Assembly: GCF_031344055.1 (NCBI RefSeq)
Contig: NZ_JADBEN010000001.1
Source of the DNA: Methylobacillus flagellatus_A
GTDB taxonomy: Bacteria; Pseudomonadota; Gammaproteobacteria; Burkholderiales; Methylophilaceae
Reading direction: 5' to 3' (one strand)
Length of the DNA: 64,000 nucleotides
A program made the translations under genes and the position numbers. Below the pieces are notes generated by a model that saw only the letters and a list, made by a program, of their open reading frames with translations, ran no database searches and had not been told where the DNA came from. Below, in pieces: positions 45,844 through 55,262 of the stretch (positions are counted from its first letter, which is position 1; each line of letters begins with the position of its first letter).

Positions 45844-46617
45844 TCAGCCTTGGTGCGCTGCGAGGCCGGTCAAATTCATGATGTCCAGCGCATTGGCGGT
45901 GGCGGCGCCGCGCGCCGTGTTGTCGAAAATGCACCAGGCCGGGCCGCTGGCTGCTTGCAGCGTATTCGCAAGCTGCTTCAAATATGCTTCGGGGTAGGAC
46001 GAGTAATAGATTTCCGGTGAGCCGTGCAGCCGATAATAACTGAAACCCGGGTCGCCTCCTGGCGCTTCGGCGGTGGGAAATTTGGCTGGGTCCGCTGCCA
46101 CGCGTGCCAGCCTGAAATCCTGTAGCAGGTGCTCGCCCTGCATTGAAAACCAGCTCGCATGGCGCGGTTCGCATGCCGCCGCGCCAGGGTAATGCTGGCG
46201 CAGCAATGTGAAAAACGTCAGTGCGGAAGGCATGTCCAGCGCCAGGCTGGGCGGTAGCTGGACCAGGATGCCGCCCAGCTTGCAGCCTAGCCCGGAGATT
46301 TCCTCCAGAAAGCGCAGCAGGCTATCTTCGCAATCGAGCAGCCGGCGCTGATGGGTGATTTCCCGCGGCATCTTGACCCAGAAGCGGAAGCCTTCCGGCA
46401 CCGTATCCGCCCAGCGCATATAGGTCTTGTGTTGGTGCGGGCGGTAGAAGGACGAGTTGATCTCGACGGTGTCGAACAGCCGCGCATAGCGCTCGAGGTG
46501 GCTGCCGCCGGGCGGGAACAATGCGGCATGCTGCGGCGGGATTCCCCAGCCCGCACAGCCTACCCGGATCGCAGGCGCGCCGGCTGCAGGCAAGGGCATC
46601 ATGTTTTTTTCATGCAT
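45844..46617 (-). CDS. DUF72 family protein (YecE-like)
   Basis: 257 residues with DUF72 signatures (RVGCAGWGI, YARLFDTVEINSSFYRPH, FWVKMPREITHQRRL, PEIYYSSYPEAYL). A TIM-barrel-like family of uncertain function. It appears single-gene on this strand; 45645-45843 is gene-free. Confidence 0.85.
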   Translation of the reverse strand: MHEKNMMPLPAAGAPAIRVGCAGWGIPPQHAALFPPGGSHLERYARLFDTVEINSSFYRPHQHKTYMRWADTVPEGFRFWVKMPREITHQRRLLDCEDSLLRFLEEISGLGCKLGGILVQLPPSLALDMPSALTFFTLLRQHYPGAAACEPRHASWFSMQGEHLLQDFRLARVAADPAKFPTAEAPGGDPGFSYYRLHGSPEIYYSSYPEAYLKQLANTLQAASGPAWCIFDNTARGAATANALDIMNLTGLAAHQG

Positions 46618-46658
46618 GGCTTAGGCATCGTCGGGAGGCGCGTGTCCTTATTCAACAT

Positions 46659-47336
46659 TCAGCCAGCATACTCGATATCTTCCCTGTACCCCGCATAAGC
46701 CTGGTGGTATTCCATGATGCGGGCGACTTCGAGGATGAAATCCTCGTCATAGCCGGCCCGGCGCAGCAAGTGCAGCCCGACCTCCATCCCCGCGGCAATG
46801 CCGCCGCCGGTCACGATGCGGCCGCTGTCCACCACGCGGGCGCGGCTGATCCTGCATTGCGGGGCGAGTTTCGCCAGGCGGTCTATCGGCACCATGCCGG
46901 CGTTGGACTGCTCGATACGGTCAGGCTCCTTGCGGCTGGTGGCGGGAATGCCGTCCAGCAATCCCATGTTGCCGTAAATCCAGGAGCCGGTACAGACGCT
47001 GGTCAGCAGTGTCTGCTCGGGCAGCGAACGAATATAGTCGTGCAGTCGCTTGTTGTGGATTTCCTGCCGCGTGCCGAATCCGCCCGGGATCAGGAAGGCA
47101 TCCATGGCAGGATTGTCGGCAAAGCTGTAGTTGGGCAGTACGGTGAACCCGGCCTGGGTCTGCACCGGGCGCAGGCTGTCGGCGACCAGGAAGGCGTCGA
47201 GTTCCGGGTCCAGGCGGCGCGCTACGGAAAACACGCCGTGCGGGGCGGCGTAATCGATGATTTCGGCGTCCTTGAATACATAGATGCCGAGCCGGAACCC
47301 GGCGGTTTTTGTATCGGTTTTGCGTGGCAGGGACAT
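46659..47336 (-). CDS. DJ-1/PfpI family protein (isonitrile hydratase / AraC-associated type)
   Basis: 225 residues. DJ-1 fold with the nucleophile elbow SVCTGSWIYGNMGLL and DAFLIPGGFGTRQE. The Cys-containing elbow and absent HTH suggest an enzyme such as isonitrile hydratase, or a chaperone. It starts one base after the TetR gene ends, so the regulator probably controls it. Confidence 0.85.
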   Translation of the reverse strand: MSLPRKTDTKTAGFRLGIYVFKDAEIIDYAAPHGVFSVARRLDPELDAFLVADSLRPVQTQAGFTVLPNYSFADNPAMDAFLIPGGFGTRQEIHNKRLHDYIRSLPEQTLLTSVCTGSWIYGNMGLLDGIPATSRKEPDRIEQSNAGMVPIDRLAKLAPQCRISRARVVDSGRIVTGGGIAAGMEVGLHLLRRAGYDEDFILEVARIMEYHQAYAGYREDIEYAG

Positions 47337-47337
47337 G

Positions 47338-47916
47338 CTAGGTTCTCCTATCGGTGGGTGAAGCGGTGTCCAGCAGCAGAGTTGCCAGCTGGCGGGCCTG
47401 GGCGGCAGCCTGGCTGCCCGGCGTAACGAGTTCGGTGGCGATGGCGCCTTCCATCAACAAGGCGAAATGGCGCGCCTGGACCGCAGGCTGCGGCAATCCT
47501 GCGGCAATGCAGAGCGTGAGGATGTAGTCGGCCAGCCGCCGCTTGTGTTCCGCGGCGATCTGGCGGAAGCCGTGGCCGGGGTCGGAGAATTCCGCCGAGA
47601 TGTTAATGAAGGCGCAGCCGTGGAAGCCCGGCTCCTCGAACCAGGATTGCAGGAAATCGAACAATGTAAGCAGGGATTGCCGCGGGCTTTGCGCATGTGC
47701 ATCCACGAAGGCTTGCAGGCCGCCAAGCCAGCGCTGGTCTCGCAGCTTGAGGAATTCCGCGACCAGCCCGTCCTTGGACTGGAAGTGCAGGTACAGGCTC
47801 TGACGGGCGACCAATGCCTCATCCAGGATGTCCTCCACCGACGTGGCATGAACGCCGTTTTGGTAGAATAGCCTGCAAGCCGCTTCCAGCAGCCTTTCCC
47901 GGGCGGGGAGGGTCAT
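47338..47916 (-). CDS. TetR/AcrR family regulator
   Basis: 192 residues. N-terminal HTH (ERLLEAACRLFYQNGVHATSVEDILDEALVARQSLYLHFQSKDGLV) and a C-terminal ligand domain with FHGCAFINISAEFSDPGHG, as in the YxaF/LmrA-like TetR_C subgroup. Upstream at about 47930-47975 AT-rich repeats (AATAGAACGACCATTCTATT-like) give a plausible operator. Confidence 0.9.
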   Translation of the reverse strand: MTLPARERLLEAACRLFYQNGVHATSVEDILDEALVARQSLYLHFQSKDGLVAEFLKLRDQRWLGGLQAFVDAHAQSPRQSLLTLFDFLQSWFEEPGFHGCAFINISAEFSDPGHGFRQIAAEHKRRLADYILTLCIAAGLPQPAVQARHFALLMEGAIATELVTPGSQAAAQARQLATLLLDTASPTDRRT

Positions 47917-47928
47917 TTCGTCGCTCCA

Positions 47929-47950
47929 ATAGAATGGTCGTTCTATTAGA
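47929..47950. promoter_or_regulatory. Probable TetR operator
   Basis: AATAGAATG-GT-CGTTCTATT just upstream of the TetR gene start is a near-perfect dyad, in the usual autoregulatory position. Confidence 0.68.
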
Positions 47951-47983
47951 GGCCGGCTAACAATAGACTGTCAATCTATCGTC

Positions 47984-48238
47984 TTATGGCGAGGTGAGTT
48001 GCTCCAGCTGGGCCAGCCAGGCAAAGGCGTGCCGGTCGTCACTGCCGCACATTTCCATATCGGGCCGCAAGGAGCTGCAGACCGCTGGCCGCTCCGGCTT
48101 GCCGAAGATCAGGCAGCGGTTGAGCTCGTCGAGCTGCACGCAGCGCTGCCCGGCCTTCTTGCCTTCGGGCATGCCGGGAATCGGGCTGGTGATCGAGGGG
48201 GCGATGCAGCATGCCCCGCAGGACGGGCGGCAATCCAT
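47984..48238 (-). CDS. YkgJ family cysteine-cluster protein
   Basis: 84 residues with the cysteine pattern CRPSCGACC, RCVQLDELNRCLIFGKPERPAVC and MC, matching the UPF0153/YkgJ zinc-or-iron chelating family. Function unknown. It sits 4 nt after the CinA-like gene. Confidence 0.85.
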   Translation of the reverse strand: MDCRPSCGACCIAPSITSPIPGMPEGKKAGQRCVQLDELNRCLIFGKPERPAVCSSLRPDMEMCGSDDRHAFAWLAQLEQLTSP

Positions 48239-48242
48239 TCGT

Positions 48243-49007
48243 CTAGCTCCTCTCTAAAGGCTGCCAGGGGTGATTTGCCGTATCGAGCGCTTCACGGATT
48301 CGCCGCATGGCCTCGGCGACTGCCGCCGCCTCGCCCTTGACGCCGAGTTCGATGGTGCGCCTTTCGTCCAGGCGCGGCAGGCTGAACAGCTTGAGGCTGG
48401 GGTATTGCCGCGTGATCTCTTCCATCAGGTCCAGCAGCTGGCTTTCCCCAGTATCGAACACCAGGATGGAGGATTCGGCGGCCGGTTGCAGGTGGAACAG
48501 GTGGGCGTAATGCGTGTCCAGTATCCATTCCGTCATCGGCCAAGCCATTTCCGGGAAGCCGGGCATGAAATAGTGTCGCCCCAGCGAGAATCCGGGCACG
48601 CGGTTCACCGGGTTGGGGATCAAGGCGGCGTCCCGCGGGAAGTCCGCCATCAACACGCGCTTGGGATAGGTAGCCTCGCCGTAGCGCGCCTCGATTTCGG
48701 CTACCGCGCCCGGGTGGCGCGCAATCGCCAGGCCGGCGGCTTCTGCCGCGGCCTGGCGGGTCTGGTCGTCCGGGGTGGCGCCTATGCCGCCAAAGCAGAG
48801 GACGATGTCGCTGCTCGCCATGGTGCGTTGCAATGTCGCCGCGATCTGCGCCCGGTCGTCCCCGAGGTATTCCGCCCACGACAAGGCGAGGCCTCTTGCG
48901 GCCAGCAGCGAGATCGCCTTGGCCAAGTGCGCGTCCTGGCGCTTTCCCGAGAGGATTTCGTCGCCGATGATGATGACGCCGAAGCGCGCTGATGTGGTGT
49001 CGGTCAT
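48243..49007 (-). CDS. Molybdopterin-binding-domain protein (CinA N-terminal type)
   Basis: 254 residues: FGVIIIGDEILSGKRQDAHL, DIVLCFGGIGATPDDQTRQAAAEAAGL and PGFPEMAWPMTEWIL are typical of the competence/damage-inducible CinA N-terminal domain, which resembles MoeA/MogA. No nicotinamide amidase domain is attached. Exact role unknown. Confidence 0.85.
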   Translation of the reverse strand: MTDTTSARFGVIIIGDEILSGKRQDAHLAKAISLLAARGLALSWAEYLGDDRAQIAATLQRTMASSDIVLCFGGIGATPDDQTRQAAAEAAGLAIARHPGAVAEIEARYGEATYPKRVLMADFPRDAALIPNPVNRVPGFSLGRHYFMPGFPEMAWPMTEWILDTHYAHLFHLQPAAESSILVFDTGESQLLDLMEEITRQYPSLKLFSLPRLDERRTIELGVKGEAAAVAEAMRRIREALDTANHPWQPLERS

Positions 49008-49133
49008 GATGTCGAGGATGAGCTGGTGCGCGGAATTGCTAGGCAGCTAATTTGCCGCAGATAGGTCATGTTATGCAAGTTTTTGCCGTTGAATGGGTAA
49101 AATGGCCTGTGTTATTGATAGATCATATATGCC

Positions 49134-49337
49134 ATGAGCAACCCGAAAGAAACCCCCGACGACGAAATCCTCTGCTTTTGCAGCGGAGTGAAGCGCGGCA
49201 AGATTCGCGCCTTGCACCGGCAGGGGTTCGATCTGCAGGGCATTGCCGACATGACCGGCGCGTTGACCGGCTGCGGCGGCTGCGAATGGGAGATCGACTA
49301 TTTCCTCAAGGAGCTGGACAAGGAGCAAGGCAAGTAA
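49134..49337 (+). CDS. BFD-like [2Fe-2S] binding protein
   Basis: 67 residues: ILCFCSGVKRGKIRAL...DMTGALTGCGGCEWEIDYFL. The four cysteines (CxC, CxxC) and spacing match the bacterioferritin-associated ferredoxin fold. Possible electron or iron handling; neighbours give no clue. Confidence 0.82.
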   Translation: MSNPKETPDDEILCFCSGVKRGKIRALHRQGFDLQGIADMTGALTGCGGCEWEIDYFLKELDKEQGK

Positions 49338-49422
49338 TCCAATGGCGGCGTCCTGGCCGCAATGCTGAAGCCGCCTTGGAGCGGCCGGCAAAACTCAGCG
49401 AAGCGCTCCTGGCTAGCCGCTC

Positions 49423-52155
49423 TTAATGCGCGGCTTCCCAATTTGAGCCCACGCCCACTTCCGCCAATAACGGCACATCCAGCTTGGCAACATCTTGCAT
49501 GAGTTTGGGCAGGGTTTGCTGCACCAATTCCAATTCCGCTTCCGGCACTTCCAGCACCAGTTCGTCATGCACCTGCATGATGATCTTGCTTTGCAGTTTT
49601 TGCGTTCTCAACCAGCCATCCACGGCGATCATGGCGAGCTTGATCAGGTCGGCCGCGGTGCCTTGCATCGGCGCATTGATGGCCGCGCGCTCGGCGCCCG
49701 CGCGGCGCATGCCGTTGGGGCTGTTGATCTCGGGCACCCACAGCCTGCGGCCGAAGAAGGTTTCGACATAGCCTTGCTCCTTGGCCACCATGCGCGTGTT
49801 CTGCATGTATTCGCGTACGCCGGGATAGCGCGCGAAATAGCGGTCGATGTAGTTCTGCGCTGCGCTGCGCTCGATGTTGAGATTCTGCGCGAGGCCGAAG
49901 GCGCTCATGCCGTAGATCAGGCCGAAGTTGATCACCTTGGCGTAGCGGCGTTGTTCGCTGCTGACTTCGTCGCGTTGCACGCCGAAAATCTCGGCAGCGG
50001 TGGCGCGGTGGATGTCCTCGCCCTTGGCGAATGCGGAGAGCAGCCCTTCATCCTGCGACAGGTGCGCCATGATGCGCAGCTCGATCTGCGAGTAGTCGGC
50101 GGAAATGATGTGCGACCCTGGCGGGGCGATGAAAGCTTCGCGGATGCGCCGGCCCTCCGCGGTGCGCACGGGGATGTTCTGCAAATTGGGGTCGGAGCTG
50201 GCCAGGCGCCCGGTGATCGCCACGGCCTGGCTGTAGCTGGTATGCACGCGGCCGGTGGCGGGGTTGATCATGCGCGGCAGCTTGTCGGTGTAGGTCGATT
50301 TCAGCTTGGCGAGGCCGCGGTATTCCAATAGCACTTTCGGCAACGGGTAATCCAGCGCCAGCTCCTGCAACACGTCTTCATCGGTGGAAGGCGCGCCGCT
50401 CGGAGTTTTCTTGAGCGGCTTGATGCCGAGCTTGCCGAATAGGATTTCCTGCAATTGCTTGGGCGAGCCGAGGTTGAACGGCTGCCCCGCGATGTCGTAG
50501 GCCTGCTGTTCCAATTCGATGAGTTTCTGCCCGAGCTCGTGGCTTTGCGCCTGCAGCATGGCCTGATCGATCAGCACGCCGTTGCGCTCTATGGTGTAGA
50601 GGATGTCGAGCAGTGGCATCTCGATCTGGCGGTAGACGAACTCCAGCTTGTCGTCCGTTTCGATCTGCGGGTACAGCGTCTGGTGCAGTTGCAGGGTGAT
50701 GTCGGCATCCTCGGCGGCATATTCGGATGCGGTATCGATGCCGATCTGGCTGAACGGCACTTGCTTGGCGCCTTTGCCGGCGATTTGTTCGTAAGTGATG
50801 GTCTGCACGCCCAGGTGGCGCATGGCGAGGTCGTCCATGCCGTGGGTGCGGTGGCTTTCCAGCACGTAGGACTGCAATAGGGTATCGTGCGCGATGCCGT
50901 TCAACGCAATGCCGTGGTTGGCGAGCACATGCTTGTCGTACTTGAGGTTCTGGCCCAGCTTGGGCAGCGATGCGTCCTCGAGCAGAGGCTTGACCTGCTG
51001 CAACACCGCGGCGAAATCGAGCTGCTGCGGGGCGCCGGTGTAGTCGTGCGCGAGCGGCACGTAGGCTGCCTTGCCTGCTTCCACCGAGAACGACATGCCG
51101 ACCAGCTTGGCCTGCATGGCATCCAGGCTGGTGGTTTCGGTGTCGAAGGCGGCCAGGGGCGCCGACTTGAGCAGCAGCAGCCATTTGTCCAGGCTGGCCT
51201 GGTCGAGGATGGTCTCGAACTGGCGGTCAGGCACGGCAGCGGCGGAAAACAAGTCGCTGATTGGTGTCAAGGGCGGCGCTAAGGGCTTTGCGGCAGCGCT
51301 CTCGTTGCCTCCGGCTTCCAGCTCGCGCCGCCAGGTCTTGAACTCGAAGCGCTCGTAGAGCTCGGCGAGCTTGGCATTGTCGCTTGGCTGGGTAACAAGA
51401 TCAGTCACCATTTGCGGCAGATCCAGCTTGCAGCGGATGGTGATGAGTTCGCGCCCGGTGGGCAGCCAGTCCAGCGCCTTGCGCAGGTTGTCGCCCACCA
51501 CGCCGCCTATGTCTGCCGCATTGGCGATGAGATTTTCTAGCGAGCCGTGCTGGCTGAGCCACTTCACGGCAGTCTTGGGGCCGACCTTCTCCACGCCGGG
51601 CACGTTGTCCACGCTGTCGCCGATCAGGGTGAGGTAGTCGATGATCAAGGCGGGCGGGATGCCGAACTTGGCTTCCACGCCTGCTTCGTCCAGCACTTCG
51701 TTGGTCATGGTATTGACCAGCTTGACGTGCGGCGTGACGAGCTGAGCCATGTCTTTGTCGCCGGTCGAGATCACCACCTGCATGCCCTGTTCCTCGGCCT
51801 GCCGCGCTAGGCAGCCGATCACGTCGTCGGCTTCCACGCCGTCTATCATCAGCAGAGGCCAGCCCATGGCCTTGATCGCCTCGTGCAGGGGCTCGATCTG
51901 CCGGGAGAGGTCGTCCGGCATCGGCGGGCGGTGCGCCTTGTATTCTGGGTAAATGTCGTCGCGGAAGGTTTTTCCCTTTGCATCGAAGACACAGGCGCTA
52001 TAATCAGCCGGATAGTCCTTGTGCAGGCGGCGCAGCATGTTCAGTACGCCATACATCGCGCCCGTAGGCTCGCCCGCCTTGTTACGCAGGTCGGGCAGCG
52101 CATGGAAGGCGCGATAGAGGTAGGACGAACCGTCTACTAATAACAATGTTTTCAT
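49423..52155 (-). CDS. polA: DNA polymerase I
   Basis: 910 residues, full length. 5'-3' nuclease domain (about 1-285), 3'-5' exonuclease domain with an intact FDTET motif (AAFDTETTSLD), and the polymerase domain with SADYSQIELR, KVINFGLIYGMSAFGLA and QVHDELVLEVPE. Used in Okazaki processing and repair. It is divergent from the LOG gene, with 21 bp between the starts. Confidence 0.97.
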   Translation of the reverse strand: MKTLLLVDGSSYLYRAFHALPDLRNKAGEPTGAMYGVLNMLRRLHKDYPADYSACVFDAKGKTFRDDIYPEYKAHRPPMPDDLSRQIEPLHEAIKAMGWPLLMIDGVEADDVIGCLARQAEEQGMQVVISTGDKDMAQLVTPHVKLVNTMTNEVLDEAGVEAKFGIPPALIIDYLTLIGDSVDNVPGVEKVGPKTAVKWLSQHGSLENLIANAADIGGVVGDNLRKALDWLPTGRELITIRCKLDLPQMVTDLVTQPSDNAKLAELYERFEFKTWRRELEAGGNESAAAKPLAPPLTPISDLFSAAAVPDRQFETILDQASLDKWLLLLKSAPLAAFDTETTSLDAMQAKLVGMSFSVEAGKAAYVPLAHDYTGAPQQLDFAAVLQQVKPLLEDASLPKLGQNLKYDKHVLANHGIALNGIAHDTLLQSYVLESHRTHGMDDLAMRHLGVQTITYEQIAGKGAKQVPFSQIGIDTASEYAAEDADITLQLHQTLYPQIETDDKLEFVYRQIEMPLLDILYTIERNGVLIDQAMLQAQSHELGQKLIELEQQAYDIAGQPFNLGSPKQLQEILFGKLGIKPLKKTPSGAPSTDEDVLQELALDYPLPKVLLEYRGLAKLKSTYTDKLPRMINPATGRVHTSYSQAVAITGRLASSDPNLQNIPVRTAEGRRIREAFIAPPGSHIISADYSQIELRIMAHLSQDEGLLSAFAKGEDIHRATAAEIFGVQRDEVSSEQRRYAKVINFGLIYGMSAFGLAQNLNIERSAAQNYIDRYFARYPGVREYMQNTRMVAKEQGYVETFFGRRLWVPEINSPNGMRRAGAERAAINAPMQGTAADLIKLAMIAVDGWLRTQKLQSKIIMQVHDELVLEVPEAELELVQQTLPKLMQDVAKLDVPLLAEVGVGSNWEAAH

Positions 52156-52176
52156 CTTGAACTGGTGTGGAACCTT

Positions 52177-52908
52177 ATGTCAGCTGCTAAAAAACTTCCC
52201 AAGATCCTCGACCCCGAGCTCCCCAACAAGAAGTACTCGGCACGTGAATCGTGGCGCGCGTTCGAGATTATGGCAGAATTCGTCGAGGCGACCGAGCGCA
52301 TGAAGGAAATCACCCCTGCGGTGTCCATCTTCGGCAGCGCACGCACGCCGCCCGACCATCCCTATTACAAGCTGACCGAGGAAATCGCGAGGCTGTTGTC
52401 CGATGCCGGCTTCAGCGTGATTTCAGGGGGAGGCCCCGGCATCATGGAAGCGGCCAACAAGGGCGCATACAAGGGCAGGTCGCCCAGCATCGGCCTCAAT
52501 ATCGAATTGCCGCACGAGCAAAAAGGCAACCCCTACCAGGACATTAGCCAGAACTTCCAGCACTTTTTCATGCGCAAGGTGATGTTCGTCAAATACGCCT
52601 CGGCCTATGTAGTGATGCCGGGCGGTTTCGGTACGTTGGATGAGCTGATGGAAGCGCTTACTCTCATCCAGACGGCCAAGACGAGAAGGATTCCATTGAT
52701 ATTGGTACATGAGCCGTTCTGGCGCGGCATGCTGTCATGGATACGCGAGACCCTCGGCGCCGAGGGCATGATTTCGCCGGAAGACCTCGATTTGCTGCAG
52801 GTGATCGACAAGCCCCATGAAATCGTCGAAGCTATCTTCAAGCATTATGAGACCAGGGGTTTCGAGCCATCGCCGGCGGAGCAGCAAATCATGCAGTTTT
52901 ATCTGTAG
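52177..52908 (+). CDS. LOG family protein (TIGR00730)
   Basis: 243 residues from ATG at 52177; a GTG at 52165 is possible. LOG signatures SVISGGGPGIMEAANKGA and VVMPGGFGTLDELMEALTLIQT. Members are nucleotide 5'-monophosphate phosphoribohydrolases (cytokinin-activating type). Bacterial role is general nucleotide metabolism. Confidence 0.9.
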   Translation: MSAAKKLPKILDPELPNKKYSARESWRAFEIMAEFVEATERMKEITPAVSIFGSARTPPDHPYYKLTEEIARLLSDAGFSVISGGGPGIMEAANKGAYKGRSPSIGLNIELPHEQKGNPYQDISQNFQHFFMRKVMFVKYASAYVVMPGGFGTLDELMEALTLIQTAKTRRIPLILVHEPFWRGMLSWIRETLGAEGMISPEDLDLLQVIDKPHEIVEAIFKHYETRGFEPSPAEQQIMQFYL

Positions 52909-53032
52909 GCGAATCAAAGTTTGGCGGCGGTTGCCGACCATTCCAATATCTTGTTGTTAATAAGCAACAACGCCCTTTTGGCGGATGGGCCTATTTGATA
53001 GAATTGCTGCATTATTCTGAGCCGAGGTTGTC

Positions 53033-53374
53033 ATGCGTACCCATAAAATTTTGCTGATGTTGGCGCTTCTCCTGCCGCTGATGGCCTCTGCTGCGGACAT
53101 CCCCGACAACCTGGAGCCTTTGCCCGAGGCGCCACCGCCGCCGGAAGGGATGGAGGGAGAGAATCCTGAGCCTGAAGTCACCATTACCAAGCGAGGCGAA
53201 GATACGGTCGAGGAATACCGCATCAACGGCAATCTCTACATGATGAAGGTAACCCCCAAAGTGGGCGCCCCTTATTATCTGACCAAAGATGATTCAAATG
53301 CTGGCTGGGCCCGTAGCGAAGGCGATATCGCGCCTACGGTCAGCATCCCCAAGTGGGTATTGTTCCGGTTCTGA
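53033..53374 (+). CDS. DUF2782 family secreted protein
   Basis: 113 residues with a signal peptide (ILLMLALLLPLMASAAD), a proline-rich stretch (EAPPPPEGMEGENPEPE) and a conserved C-terminal beta region (EEYRINGNLYMMKVTPKVGAPYYLTKDD, PKWVLFRF). Found before thrB in many betaproteobacteria. Function unknown. Confidence 0.85.
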   Translation: MRTHKILLMLALLLPLMASAADIPDNLEPLPEAPPPPEGMEGENPEPEVTITKRGEDTVEEYRINGNLYMMKVTPKVGAPYYLTKDDSNAGWARSEGDIAPTVSIPKWVLFRF

Positions 53375-53450
53375 CCGTCAAGCATTGTGCCCGGAGAGGG
53401 TGGCGCTTGACCCTCTCTTCAACCTTCCCCGGTTTTTCCAAAAGTTTTCT

Positions 53451-54410
53451 ATGTCCGTATTCACCACCGTTTCATTCGAGCAGATGCAGCAATGGCTCAA
53501 AGGCTATGACCTGGGGGAATTGCTTGATCTGCAGGGGATCGCGTCAGGCATCACCAATACCAATTATTTCGTCACCACCGGCAGCGGGCGCTATGTGCTG
53601 ACGTTGTTTGAAGAGCATAGCGCGGAAGAGCTGCCCAACTTCCTCGACCTCATGACGCACCTAGCCGAACGCGGCATTCCGTGCCCGCATCCGGTCAGGA
53701 ACATTGCAGGCCAGGCGCTTGGCGAACTGAACGGCAAGCCTGCCGCGCTGGTGAGCTGCCTGGCGGGAAAGTCGCTGGACAACCCCTCGCCGCGGCATTG
53801 CGCCGCGATTGGCGAAGTGCTGGCGCGCATGCATCTGGCCGGCGCATCGTTCGAGGCCAGCATGAGCAACCTGCGCTGCCAGCGCTGGCGCATTGCCACG
53901 GCCGCCAAGGTGGCGCCTTTCCTGGAGGCGGAAAACTGCCGCATGCTAGATGCGCAGCTCGAGTTCGAGCAGGCGTTCGACACCAGCGCATTGCCGCGCG
54001 GGGTGATCCATGCCGACTTGTTCCGCGACAATGTGCTGATGGACGGGGACAAGGTAGGCGGCGTCATTGATTTCTACTATGCCTGCAACGATGTGCTGTT
54101 GTACGACATTGCGATTGCGGTAAACGACTGGTGCGTCAACGCCGATGGCACGCTGGATTCCGGCCGGGTGCGGGCGTTTCTCGATGCCTATCATGCAGTG
54201 CGGCCCCTCACTGAAGAGGAGCATGCCGCCTGGCCCGGGATGTTGCGCGTTGCCGCCATGCGCTTCTGGCTGTCGCGCCTTAATGACCTGCATTTTCCCC
54301 AGGTCGGCGAACTTACCCACGCCAAGGATCCGGATTACTTCGAGCGCATCTTGCGCAATGCTATCGCGGCACGCGAGCAGATACTGGCGACTTGGGTCGA
54401 TGCAAATTAA
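53451..54410 (+). CDS. thrB: Homoserine kinase, ThrB-II (aminoglycoside phosphotransferase fold)
   Basis: 319 residues from MSVFTTVSFEQMQQWL. APH-fold motifs: GITNTNYFVTT, VIHADLFRDNVLMDG (catalytic HxDxxxxN) and GVIDFYYAC. Phosphorylates homoserine in threonine synthesis. The longer frame from 53289 overlaps DUF2782 and is not the start. Confidence 0.94.
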   Translation: MSVFTTVSFEQMQQWLKGYDLGELLDLQGIASGITNTNYFVTTGSGRYVLTLFEEHSAEELPNFLDLMTHLAERGIPCPHPVRNIAGQALGELNGKPAALVSCLAGKSLDNPSPRHCAAIGEVLARMHLAGASFEASMSNLRCQRWRIATAAKVAPFLEAENCRMLDAQLEFEQAFDTSALPRGVIHADLFRDNVLMDGDKVGGVIDFYYACNDVLLYDIAIAVNDWCVNADGTLDSGRVRAFLDAYHAVRPLTEEEHAAWPGMLRVAAMRFWLSRLNDLHFPQVGELTHAKDPDYFERILRNAIAAREQILATWVDAN

Positions 54411-54479
54411 CCTGTTCGTGGCTCAAGGCAATAAAATGACCATGCCGGCGCGGCATTGCCGGCTACTTTAAGGGACAAC

Positions 54480-55262
54480 ATGCAAGCCAAACCAACCATT
54501 TTCAGCCAAGTGAACGCGTGGGTGCGCGACATAATCGCCTTGTTCCGCCAAAAACCGGGCAAGTGGATGCTGCTCGGCCTGGCGCATGTGTTTTTTTTCG
54601 CCATGCTGCCTGGCCTGATAGGCTTGAAATTCGTTTCCTTCCTTTTGCTGCCGGCTTTCCTGGCGCTGGCGGTAGGTTTCTACCGCGATGCCGATGTCGG
54701 CCGCGACAGCGACTTGGGCGACCTGCTCAATGAAATCAAGCCCAGTTTCAGGAAGCTGCTGGGCCTGGGCGCCATCTGCGTCGCATACGTGCTGCTCATC
54801 AATATCCTGACGGCAGAAGACGCCATGAAGCTGGAAGCCCTGGCCAGGAGCGAAGAAAGCCCGGAGCAGGCGCTGGAACAGTCCTTCCCCATCCTGGTCA
54901 AGTTGATGTTGCTGCTGGTGCCGCTGGTGCTAGTGATCTGGTTCGCCCCGGCATTGGTCGCGTTCCAGCAATATTCAGTGGTGCGCGCCATCAAGTCCAG
55001 CCTGGCCGCGTTCATTCAATACCTGCTGCCATTATTGCTGACGTGGGTGTCGGTGACATTGATCATCATGCTGAGCATGACATTGGCGGGCGTGCTGGTG
55101 GGCATGCTCTCTGCGGCCTCCAAGCCCATGGGCGGCCTGCTGATGCTGGTGCTGGTGTTTGCCTGCATGCTGTTCGCCAGCGCCCTCATGCTGGCGTTCC
55201 AGTACGTCAGCAACCGCGACATCTTCAAGATGCCGCGGCCTGACCGAGTCGAACTGCTATAG
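54480..55262 (+). CDS. BPSS1780-family membrane protein
   Basis: 260 residues from ATG at 54480 with AAGGGA 5 nt upstream. Six hydrophobic segments (for example FVSFLLLPAFLALAVGFY, LVKLMLLLVPLVLVIWFAPALVAFQ, PLLLTWVSVTLIIMLSMTLAGVLVGML). A conserved betaproteobacterial neighbour of thrB and uvrD. Function unknown. Its last 6 bp overlap the convergent uvrD gene. Confidence 0.84.
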   Translation: MQAKPTIFSQVNAWVRDIIALFRQKPGKWMLLGLAHVFFFAMLPGLIGLKFVSFLLLPAFLALAVGFYRDADVGRDSDLGDLLNEIKPSFRKLLGLGAICVAYVLLINILTAEDAMKLEALARSEESPEQALEQSFPILVKLMLLLVPLVLVIWFAPALVAFQQYSVVRAIKSSLAAFIQYLLPLLLTWVSVTLIIMLSMTLAGVLVGMLSAASKPMGGLLMLVLVFACMLFASALMLAFQYVSNRDIFKMPRPDRVELL